DNA from: Pseudomonas eucalypticola
Lineage (GTDB): Bacteria > Pseudomonadota > Gammaproteobacteria > Pseudomonadales > Pseudomonadaceae
Reading direction: 5' to 3'
NCBI RefSeq assembly: GCF_013374995.1
Contig: NZ_CP056030.1
Span: 5,550,501-5,614,500 of the forward strand
DNA length: 64,000 bases
Position numbers and translations under genes: made by a program. Below are positions 57,390-64,000 of the stretch, piece by piece; position 1 is the stretch's first letter; every line of letters begins with the position of its first letter. Under the pieces are notes generated by a model. That model made no database searches, was not told where the DNA came from, and saw only the letters and a list, made by a program, of their open reading frames with translations.

Positions 57390-57865
57390 TGCCCACCCCC
57401 TGCGCGCACATCTTCGATCGCGTCGATGATGTTGCCGTAGGCACCACACCGGCAGAGGTTGCCGCTCATCAATTCACGCACCTGGTCCGGGCTGTGGGCC
57501 CTGCCTTCCTCCAGCAGGCCCACCGCCGAACAAATCTGCCCTGGGGTGCAGTAGCCGCACTGAAAGGCGTCATGCTTGATGAAGGCAGCCTGCATCGGGT
57601 GCAGACCCGCCTCGTCGGCCAGGCCTTCGATGGTGGTCAGGTGGGCGCCCTGGCACATGATCGCCAGGGTCAGGCAGGCATTCACGCGCTTGCCGTCGCG
57701 CAGCACCGTGCAGGCACCGCACTGGCCGTGGTCGCAGCCTTTCTTGCTGCCGACCAGGTCCAGCTGTTCGCGCAGCAGGTCCAGCAGGGTGGTCCAGGGC
57801 AGCACTTGCAGGCTGCGGGGCTGGCCGTTGAGGGTCAGCTCCAGGGTATGGGTGGTCTCGCTCAT
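57386..57865 (-). CDS. [2Fe-2S] subunit of the same oxidoreductase
   Basis: 159 residues. The ferredoxin-like cluster ligands are CDHGQCGACTVLRDGKRVNAC (near 44-64), and the second cluster ligands are CGYCTPGQ and CRCGAY. The N-terminus is MSETTHTLELTLNGQPRSLQ with no Tat signal, unlike E. coli PaoA, so the enzyme is probably cytoplasmic. First gene of the operon. Confidence 0.92.
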   Translation of the reverse strand: MSETTHTLELTLNGQPRSLQVLPWTTLLDLLREQLDLVGSKKGCDHGQCGACTVLRDGKRVNACLTLAIMCQGAHLTTIEGLADEAGLHPMQAAFIKHDAFQCGYCTPGQICSAVGLLEEGRAHSPDQVRELMSGNLCRCGAYGNIIDAIEDVRAGGGQ

Positions 57866-58042
57866 GGCAACCTCACGGTGTTCGGCCTGATTCTTGCGCG
57901 GCTTCTGCGAGCGGCGTCGTCAAGGCGTACGACTGGGCGGGTAGCACGATCGTTCAGGTGGATTGATGGGTGGCGCCAGCGCTGAAACAGCGATTGCCGT
58001 CTAAAACCGACACGCGCATTCACCGCCGGGCAACCATGCTGC

Positions 58043-58098
58043 TATGATGCGCGGCTTTTTTCGGCCCCTCGGCGAGCATGTGCTTTGCTTGAGGGGTC
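58043..58098 (+). promoter_or_regulatory. Promoter-like box and leader hairpin before the purine permease
   Basis: TATGAT (58043-58048) with TTCACC 18 bp upstream is a plausible promoter. The leader then contains CCCCTC (58065-58070) and GAGGGG (58091-58096) enclosing an inner AGCA/TGCT pair. It is not a purine riboswitch that I can recognise. Confidence 0.35.
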
Positions 58099-58138
58099 AA
58101 TTCATTCACGGCGCCGGGGCGCGCCACGGGGAGCAGGC

Positions 58139-59434
58139 ATGCTGGAAAGGCTGTTTCAACTCAAAGCACATAACACCAACGTGCGTACCGAGATACTGGC
58201 GGGCATCACGACTTTCCTGGCCATGGCCTACATCCTGTTCGTCAACCCGAGCATCCTCGGCGAGACCGGTATGGACAAGGGCGCCATCTTCGTGGCTACC
58301 TGCCTGGCCGCGGCCATCGGCTCGACCGTGATGGGCCTGATCGCCAACTACCCGATCGCCCTGGCGCCGGGCATGGGCCTGAACGCCTTCTTCACCTACA
58401 CCGTGGTGCTGCACATGGGGTACACCTGGCAGACCGCGCTGGGTTCGGTGTTCATTTCTGCCGTGCTGTTCTTCCTGCTGTCGATCTTTCGCATCCGCGA
58501 ATGGATCGTCAACAGCATCCCCCTGCCCCTGCGTTCGGCGATTGCCGCCGGCATCGGTCTGTTCCTGGCGCTGATCGCCCTGCACAACGCTGGCATCGTA
58601 GTGGGCAACGAAGCCACGCTGGTCGGCCTGGGCGACCTGAAAAAACCTGCACCTATCCTGGCCACCCTCGGTTTCGTGCTGATCGTGGGCCTGGAGGCAC
58701 TGAAGGTCCGCGGCGCAGTGCTGATCGGCATCCTGGCGGTGACCATCGTCTCGATCCTGATGCACTTCAGCGAGTTCGGCGGCGTGGTGTCCATGCCACC
58801 TTCGCTGGCCCCTACCTTCCTGCAGCTGGACATCAAGGGCGCGCTGAACGTGGGCCTGGTGAGCGTGATCTTCGCGTTCCTGTTCGTTGACCTGTTCGAC
58901 AACTCCGGCACCCTGATCGGCGTGGCCAAACGCGCCGGCCTGATGGGCAAGGACGGCCACATGCCGAAAATGGGCCGTGCCCTGATCGCTGACAGCACCG
59001 CGGCCATGGCCGGCTCCCTGCTGGGCACCTCGACCACCACTAGCTACATCGAGTCGGCTGCGGGCGTGAGCGCCGGCGGCCGTACGGGCCTGACCGCCAT
59101 CGTGGTAGCCGTGCTGTTCATCCTGGCCCTGTTCTTCGCCCCGCTGGCCGGCAGCGTGCCCGCCTTCGCCACCGCCCCGGCCCTGCTGTTCGTGGCCGTG
59201 CTGATGATGTCGGGCCTGGCTGAAATCAACTGGGACGACATCACCGAAGCCGCACCCGTGGTGGTCACGGCCCTGGCGATGCCCTTCACTTATTCCATCG
59301 CCAACGGCATCGCCTTCGGCTTCATTTCCTGGACGCTGATCAAGCTGCTGTCGGGCCGCACCCGCGACCTGAACCCGGCACTGGTCATCCTCTCGATTCT
59401 GTTTGTCATCAAGCTGGGCTGGTTCAACGCATGA
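58139..59434 (+). CDS. NCS2-family purine permease (AzgA/AdeQ type)
   Basis: 431 residues, 12-14 membrane segments, starting [20 protein letters not shown]. Signatures include [57 protein letters not shown] and [20 protein letters not shown], which distinguish the adenine/guanine/hypoxanthine branch. Proton-coupled purine base uptake is likely. GGAG precedes the ATG. It overlaps trmA by 4 bases. Confidence 0.9.
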   Translation: MLERLFQLKAHNTNVRTEILAGITTFLAMAYILFVNPSILGETGMDKGAIFVATCLAAAIGSTVMGLIANYPIALAPGMGLNAFFTYTVVLHMGYTWQTALGSVFISAVLFFLLSIFRIREWIVNSIPLPLRSAIAAGIGLFLALIALHNAGIVVGNEATLVGLGDLKKPAPILATLGFVLIVGLEALKVRGAVLIGILAVTIVSILMHFSEFGGVVSMPPSLAPTFLQLDIKGALNVGLVSVIFAFLFVDLFDNSGTLIGVAKRAGLMGKDGHMPKMGRALIADSTAAMAGSLLGTSTTTSYIESAAGVSAGGRTGLTAIVVAVLFILALFFAPLAGSVPAFATAPALLFVAVLMMSGLAEINWDDITEAAPVVVTALAMPFTYSIANGIAFGFISWTLIKLLSGRTRDLNPALVILSILFVIKLGWFNA

Positions 59435-60516
59435 GTACAGTAGTGGACCCGGCGGACTACAGCCGCCAACTGGACGAGAAGACCGCGCGCCTGCGTGAAC
59501 TGCTGGCGCCCTTCGATGCCCCGGAACCGGCGGTGTTCGACTCGCCACGCGAGCACTACCGCCTGCGCGCCGAGTTTCGCCTGTGGCGCCAGGACGGCCA
59601 GCGCCACTACGCCATGTTCGCCCCGGGCGAGAAGCACCAGGCCATCCTGATCGAGGAATTCCCGATCGCCAGCCTGCGCATCAACGAATTGATGCCCAAG
59701 CTCAAGGCCGCCTGGCAGGCCAATGAAGCCCTGAGCAACAAGCTGTTCCAGGTGGAGTTCCTGACCACCCTGGCCGGCGACGCCATGGTCACCCTGTGCT
59801 ACCACCGCCCCCTGGATGCACACTGGCAGGCCGCCGCCGAACAACTGGCGGCCGACCTGGGCGTGAGCCTGATTGGCCGTTCCAAAGGCAAGCGCGTGGT
59901 GATCGGCCGCGATTTCGCCGTGGAAAAGCTGGAAGTGGCAGGGCGCACCTACCAGTATCAACAGCCGGAAGGCGCCTTCACCCAGCCCAACGGCACGGTG
60001 AACCAGAAGATGCTGAACTGGGCGTACGATGCGTTGGGCCAGCGTGATGACGACCTGCTGGAATTGTATTGCGGCAACGGCAATTTCACCCTGCCCCTGG
60101 CCACCCGGGTGCGCAAGGTGCTGGCGACCGAGATCAGCAAGACCTCGGTGTACGCGGCGCTGAACAACCTGGCCGACAACGCTGTGGATAACGTGACCCT
60201 GGTGCGCCTGAGCGCCGAGGAATTGACCGAAGCGCTGAACGAAGTGCGGCCATTCCGCCGCCTGCAGGGCATTGACCTGAAGAGCTACCAGTTCGGCAGC
60301 GTGTTCGTCGACCCACCGCGTGCGGGCATGGACCCCGACACCTGCGAACTGACCCGGCGTTTCGACAACATTCTGTACATCTCCTGCAACCCGGAAACGC
60401 TGGCGGCCAACATCGCCCAGTTGCACGACACGCACCGCATCGAGCGCTGCGCGCTGTTCGACCAGTTCCCGTACACCCACCACATGGAGTCGGGCGTGTT
60501 GCTGGTTCGCCGGTAA
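59431..60516 (+). CDS. trmA: tRNA (uracil54-C5)-methyltransferase
   Basis: 361 residues making ribothymidine at position 54 of tRNA (in E. coli also of tmRNA). SAM motif [15 protein letters not shown] is near residue 209, the motif [14 protein letters not shown] near 291, and the catalytic Cys is in [15 protein letters not shown] near 319. Length and motifs match TrmA rather than RlmD. The ATG overlaps the permease stop (ATGA). Confidence 0.95.
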   Translation: MSTVVDPADYSRQLDEKTARLRELLAPFDAPEPAVFDSPREHYRLRAEFRLWRQDGQRHYAMFAPGEKHQAILIEEFPIASLRINELMPKLKAAWQANEALSNKLFQVEFLTTLAGDAMVTLCYHRPLDAHWQAAAEQLAADLGVSLIGRSKGKRVVIGRDFAVEKLEVAGRTYQYQQPEGAFTQPNGTVNQKMLNWAYDALGQRDDDLLELYCGNGNFTLPLATRVRKVLATEISKTSVYAALNNLADNAVDNVTLVRLSAEELTEALNEVRPFRRLQGIDLKSYQFGSVFVDPPRAGMDPDTCELTRRFDNILYISCNPETLAANIAQLHDTHRIERCALFDQFPYTHHMESGVLLVRR

Positions 60517-60531
60517 CCGCGTACCACGGGC

Positions 60532-61098
60532 TTAGCGGCTTTGCAGCCAGCCGCTCAGCCACCGCGTCGCCCTAGGCATGAACACGTAGACCACCAGCAG
60601 CACCACGCTCAAGGTGATCACCGTGTTCGCCGCGGCATAGCTGCCCAACCACGGCAACAGCTTGAACACCGGCCCCCACAACCACGGCACCAGAAAACTC
60701 AGCGGCAGGATGACCATGAAGGTCACGCATGCCTGCTTCCAACGGGGCGGCGGGGCATTGCCGGCTTCCACGGGGGTGAACCAGAACTCGCGGTCGTTGT
60801 TGATCTCGGTCTGGTCGCCGTCGGCCAGCATCGGCCTGGCTTCCTCCACCAGGCGCTTGCGGTCACCGGAATCGAGCCAGGCCTGCAACTGCTCGGTGCC
60901 GGCGAAGCGCAGCACGCTGGTGAACAACTGCAAACCCTGGCTATGGCCCCGCATGACATCGATGCCCAGGTGGCCGGGGTAGCCGCGGGCGGTGCCGATG
61001 ATGCGCCGCAGCCATTCTTCGTAGCGTTGTTCCTGGCCTTTGCTGATACGGTGGCGTACCAGCAGGGTGACCACGCCGTCGGACATTTCGATGTTCAT
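60532..61098 (-). CDS. Antibiotic-biosynthesis-monooxygenase-fold membrane protein
   Basis: 188 residues. The N-terminal ABM-type ferredoxin-like domain (about 8-100: VTLLVRHRISKGQEQRYEEW, YPGHLGIDVMRG) is followed by two C-terminal membrane helices (ACVTFMVILPLSFLVPWL and ANTVITLSVVLLVVYVFMP). Enzymatic function is not established. It lies 23 bp downstream of the isochorismatase-like gene and is probably in its operon. Confidence 0.8.
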   Translation of the reverse strand: MNIEMSDGVVTLLVRHRISKGQEQRYEEWLRRIIGTARGYPGHLGIDVMRGHSQGLQLFTSVLRFAGTEQLQAWLDSGDRKRLVEEARPMLADGDQTEINNDREFWFTPVEAGNAPPPRWKQACVTFMVILPLSFLVPWLWGPVFKLLPWLGSYAAANTVITLSVVLLVVYVFMPRATRWLSGWLQSR

Positions 61099-61121
61099 GC
61101 TGGACTCCTTTCGCGCTGAGC

Positions 61122-61766
61122 TTAGTTGACCTGCCGCTGGGGTGCCTTGTGCACCATGGTGTAGGCGTAGTCCACGCCCATGCCGTAGGCGCCGCTGTGT
61201 TCGCGCACCAGGTTCATCACCGCGTCGTAAGTGTCCTTGTGCGCCCAGTCGCGCTGGAATTCGAGCAATACCTGCTGCCAGGTGACCGGAACGGCGCCAG
61301 CCTGAATCATGCGCTGCACCGACATGTCGTGGGCTTCCTGGGTCGTACCGCCGCTGGCGTCGGTGACGATGTACACCTCGAAACCCTCAGCCATGGCTTC
61401 CAGGGCAGGGAAGGTCAGGCAGACTTCGGTCCACAGCGCGGCGATGATCAGCTTCTTGCGGCCAGTGGCCTTCACGGCTTCCACGAACTTGGCGTCTTCC
61501 CAGCTGTTCATCGAAGTGCGCTCGATCGGCTTCTGGCCGGGGTTTACGGCCAACAGCTCAGGCCAGATGTAGCCGCTGAAGCTTTCGGTTTCCACCGAGG
61601 TATAGATCGTCGGCACGTTGAAGACCTTCGCCGCCTTGGCCAGGCCCACGGTGTTGTTTTTCAGCACCTGGCGGTCGATGGACTGCACGCCAAAGGCCAT
61701 TTGCGGCTGGTGGTCGATGAGGATCAGGGCGGCGTTGGTGGGGTTCAGCAGTTCGTGCTTGGACAT
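61122..61766 (-). CDS. Isochorismatase-family hydrolase (YcaC-like)
   Basis: 214 residues. Catalytic Asp in ALILIDHQPQMAFG near residue 18, catalytic Cys in ALWTEVCLTFPALEA near 115, and the cis-peptide region DASGGTTQEAHD. It resembles YcaC-type hydrolases; the substrate is unknown. Divergent from a LysR gene, a common regulator/target arrangement. Confidence 0.87.
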   Translation of the reverse strand: MSKHELLNPTNAALILIDHQPQMAFGVQSIDRQVLKNNTVGLAKAAKVFNVPTIYTSVETESFSGYIWPELLAVNPGQKPIERTSMNSWEDAKFVEAVKATGRKKLIIAALWTEVCLTFPALEAMAEGFEVYIVTDASGGTTQEAHDMSVQRMIQAGAVPVTWQQVLLEFQRDWAHKDTYDAVMNLVREHSGAYGMGVDYAYTMVHKAPQRQVN

Positions 61767-61916
61767 GATGTATTCCTTTTCAACAGGTTCGAAGTAGTGG
61801 GAGCTGGACGCTGCCGATCGGGCGTGGGCGTCTGGCGTGTTGATACTGTAAGGTCGTGCATTAGTCGCAACAATCCCATAAAATCGAGACTCATTGATTC
61901 CATATCAGGGACACTG

Positions 61917-62807
61917 ATGGACCGTATCGACGCTATGCGCGCCTTCGTTACCACCGTGAATGAAAATGGCTTCGCCGCAGCCGCCAGGGCCATGGACGTG
62001 CCGCGCTCGAAAATCAGCAAGCAGATCCAGGCGCTGGAGGAAGACCTGGGCGTGCAGTTGCTGCAACGCACCACGCGTAGCCTGCACTTGACCGAAGCCG
62101 GCGCCGAGTACTATGAGGCTGTGCGCGAAGTGCTGGCCTCGGTGGACGAAGCCGAGCAACGCGCTCGCAGCGGGCTTGGCGAGGCACGCGGGGTGCTGAG
62201 GGTAAACGCCCCCATGTCGTTCGGCTTGCGCAAGCTGGGGCCTCTGATTGCGCAATTTCACCAGCAACACCCTCAGATCGAGCTGCAACTGGTACTCAGC
62301 GACCAGCAGGTGGACCCGGTACGGGGCGGCTTCGACGTGACCATCCGCATTGCCAGCCTGGCGGACTCCAGCATGGTGGCCAAGCAACTGGCCCCGGCGC
62401 CACGGGTACTGGTGGCCTCCCCCGACTACCTGGCGCGCCATGGCACCCCCCAGGTGCCGCGCGACCTGACGGCGCATGCCTGCCTGAACTATGGCTACCT
62501 GCAGAGCGGGGTCAGCCTGCAACTGAGCAACGGCAAGGACACCCAACGGGTGCACGTGACCGGCCCCCTGCACGCCAACAACGGCGACCTGCTGGCCACG
62601 GCGGCCGAAGGCGGCATGGGCATCGCCCTGCTGCCGGCCTTCATCGTCGAGGACGCGCTGGCGGCCGGCCGGCTGGTGGCGGTGATGTGCGACTGGCAGG
62701 CACCGCCGATCGGCATCCATGCGGTTTACCCCTCGGCCCGGCGGGTGCCGCAGAAAACCAGGGCGTTCATCGACTTCATGGTGGCGCAGTTGGCGCCCTC
62801 TGCTTAA
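61917..62807 (+). CDS. LysR-family transcriptional regulator
   Basis: 296 residues starting MDRIDAMRAFVTTVNENGFA. A winged helix-turn-helix (AAARAMDVPRSKISKQIQAL) occupies the first 60 residues and a periplasmic-binding-like effector domain follows from about 90. It belongs to the short CrgA/DsdC-like group (LRVNAPMSFGLRKLGPLIAQ). It probably controls the divergent isochorismatase-like operon. Confidence 0.88.
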   Translation: MDRIDAMRAFVTTVNENGFAAAARAMDVPRSKISKQIQALEEDLGVQLLQRTTRSLHLTEAGAEYYEAVREVLASVDEAEQRARSGLGEARGVLRVNAPMSFGLRKLGPLIAQFHQQHPQIELQLVLSDQQVDPVRGGFDVTIRIASLADSSMVAKQLAPAPRVLVASPDYLARHGTPQVPRDLTAHACLNYGYLQSGVSLQLSNGKDTQRVHVTGPLHANNGDLLATAAEGGMGIALLPAFIVEDALAAGRLVAVMCDWQAPPIGIHAVYPSARRVPQKTRAFIDFMVAQLAPSA

Positions 62808-62826
62808 GGTTGCGACTTTCGCTGTA

Positions 62827-63255
62827 GACCGGGCGAAGCTCGGGGAAACCGCCAGCGCGGTCTTCCAGACCCACCGCACCGCCCTCTTCCCGAGCTGGCG
62901 CCCGGTCCCACAGGCGTGGATGGAAGCGCGCGGTTCACCTCTGTGGGACCGGGCGGAGCTCGGGAAACCGCCACCGCGGTCTTCCAGGCCCATCGCACCG
63001 CCCTCTTCCCGAGCTGGCGCCCGGTCCCACAGGCGTGGATGGAAGCGCGCGGTTCACTCTGTGGGACCGGGCGAAGCTCGGGAAACCGCCACCGCGGTCT
63101 TCCAGGCCCACCGCACCGCCCTCTTCCCGAGCTGGCGCCCGGTCCCACAGGCGTGGATGGAAGCGCGCGGTTCACCTCTGTGGGACCGGGCGAAGCTCGG
63201 GAAGCAGCCAGCGCGGTCTTCCAGGCCCACCGCACCGCCTTCTTCCCGAGCTGGC
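62827..63255. repeat. Tandem array of ~119-bp REP-containing units
   Basis: Four units begin with GACCGGGCG at 62827, 62947, 63065 and 63184 (spacings 120, 118, 119), the last one incomplete. Each contains GGGCGAAGCTCGGGAAACCG, a spacer with GCGGTCTTCCAG and the facing TTCCCGAGCTGGCGCCCGGT, then CACAGGCGTGGATGGAAGCG. Reading frames over it are artefacts. Confidence 0.9.
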
Positions 63256-63395
63256 GCCACGAGGGGTAAGGACCATCTGCAAAGATATCCACAACCGACC
63301 GCCCGGCGGCGTTGACGGAATGCCCAGCGTTCCCCACAACTCAAAGGCGTCATGACCCTGGCCTAGAGAACTCGGGTCGCAGCGCGGCGTCAGCG

Positions 63396-63433
63396 AAGCG
63401 GGTGGAAGAGCAATCTTCCCCCCGCTTTTTTTT
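63396..63433 (+). terminator. Strong intrinsic terminator in a gene-free region
   Basis: Stem AAGCGGG-T-GGAAGA (63396-63409), loop GCAA, TCTTCC-C-CCCGCTT (63414-63427), followed by T to 63433. No gene ends within 580 bp upstream on this strand, so a short RNA may terminate here. Confidence 0.85.
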
Positions 63434-63497
63434 GGGTCTTCACGGAATCTCGGGAAAGTTGTCGCACCACTGCAAATCCACAGCGAGCAAACAGAGC

Positions 63498-63832
63498 GGA
63501 TCAGGTGATGTCCCAGGCATAACTGGCCCGAAACGGATGTGGGAGTGGGGGGGGCGCCGAGCCCTTGCCCGGGAAGCGCTGCGCGGGCGGCGCTCGGTTT
63601 CAAGGGCGCAGGAAAAACCAAGACATGCATCCGGTGGCCTTGATGCGATTGCAAGACGGGCCGATAGGATGTTCATCGGAGCTCCTGGCTGGGGATTGCA
63701 TCAAGGCTACTAGGCGCCAGGCGATGTTGTAGTGTCGCTGTCGAGATCGAGCGCCGTCCGTACGGCGCTTCCCGGGCAAGCCCGGTCCCGCATCTGTTTC
63801 GGGCCAGTTATGCCTGTGAGATCACCTGGTCC
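63498..63832. mobile_element. MITE-like 335-bp element with long imperfect inverted repeats
   Basis: Outer arms of 37 bp (63498-63534 and 63796-63832) read GGATCAGGTGATGTCCCAGG and the reverse complement of GGACCAGGTGATCTCACAGG, then GCATAACTGGCCCGAAAC in both. Pairing continues inward through CTTGCCCGGGAAGCGC and ends in a perfect GCCTTGATGC/GCATCAAGGC pair (63637-63646 with 63698-63707). No transposase is encoded. Confidence 0.75.
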
Positions 63833-64000
63833 GCCTTGTTTGTCCACTAAAGATCTTCGTAAGCACCACCAACTTTTCCGGCAATCCGTGAAGAACCTTT
63901 TTTTTACGCCCGTGATTCAGCCTCCGAACGAGCGTGGAGATAAATTAATTTGACCAAATTAACTGGTTAGTACAATTTATGTACACCTCGCTCCACTGTC
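63833..64000. other. Right edge, AT-rich regulatory-looking DNA
   Basis: No gene is seen. TTGACC (63950-63955) and TACAAT (63971-63976) are 15 bp apart. ACCAAATTAACTGGT within this stretch is a partial palindrome, so it could be the promoter/operator of a gene beyond the window. Confidence 0.3.

Noticed and set aside
58043..58138. Purine riboswitch before the NCS2 permease
   Set aside because: The leader hairpin lacks the three-way junction and conserved core bases of purine or PreQ1 riboswitches; only a simple stem is visible.
62827..63255. CRISPR-like array
   Set aside because: Unit length of about 119 bp is all repeat with no unique spacers, and the units contain REP inverted elements; no cas genes are present.
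62719..63355. Overlapping ORFs within the REP array
   Set aside because: The same peptide (SWRPVPQAWMEARGS and its frame variants) recurs simply because the DNA unit repeats; no start signals.
63950..63976. Promoter TTGACC/TACAAT at the right edge
   Set aside because: The spacer of 15 bp is shorter than optimal and the downstream gene lies outside the window, so it is listed only as a low-confidence note.

Overview
The window is a piece of chromosome from a Pseudomonas of the P. putida group. The evidence is the high-GC housekeeping gene content and order (proB-obgE-rpmA-rplU/ispB; ettA, a MorA-type c-di-GMP protein and glyA; cstA and a MapZ-type PilZ protein; radA, mscL, an fpr-type reductase, a PpoR-like LuxR solo, rlmG and cioAB). 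This order agrees with what I remember of P. putida and P. aeruginosa chromosomes. No search was run, so species is not claimed.

Layout. 1-27.7 kb is core genome: the 5' end of creA (cut by the window edge), proline synthesis, ribosome assembly and ribosomal proteins L27 and L21, polyprenyl diphosphate synthesis, a small gene behind a Fur-box-like site, peptidyl-prolyl isomerase, a Lon-like protease, envelope proteins, the translation factor EttA, a large PAS-GGDEF-EAL protein, serine hydroxymethyltransferase, a 5'-nucleotidase-like lipoprotein, a CobW-type GTPase and the CstA carrier with its small partner. 44.8-62.8 kb is again core or stable accessory genome: DNA repair, the MscL channel, an electron-transfer reductase, a LuxR solo, the cyanide-insensitive bd-type oxidase, an MFS exporter, a three-subunit molybdenum hydroxylase, a purine permease, TrmA, and a LysR/isochorismatase-like pair. 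62.8-64.0 kb has no convincing gene. It holds a tandem array of REP-like units, a strong terminator and a 335-bp palindromic MITE-like element.

The centre of interest is 27.7-44.5 kb, a contact-dependent inhibition (CDI, two-partner secretion) locus read on the minus strand. cdiB (outer-membrane transporter) and a 2895-residue cdiA are followed, with stop and start codons touching, by a putative immunity gene. Downstream lies a 6-kb AT-richer array of about seven displaced cdiA-CT toxin tails and their immunity genes, mixed with re-duplicated pieces of cdiA itself. The same 10-11 bp seam (CCTTTTGCACC on the + strand, coding Gly-Ala-Lys-Gly on the minus strand) occurs at the active cdiA tip and at five displaced tips. 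Most toxin/immunity junctions keep an ATGA overlap. Every displaced toxin carries a frameshift, stop or truncation, whereas most immunity ORFs are open. This looks like an archive of former CdiA tips in which toxins decay and immunity is retained. An IS3-type orfA remnant closes the array next to mapZ.

REP-like inverted elements with the core GGGCGAAGCTCGGG sit in at least seven intergenic gaps and mark gene ends. Coordinates of starts were adjusted from the longest ORF where a ribosome-binding site, family length or overlap supported a later start.
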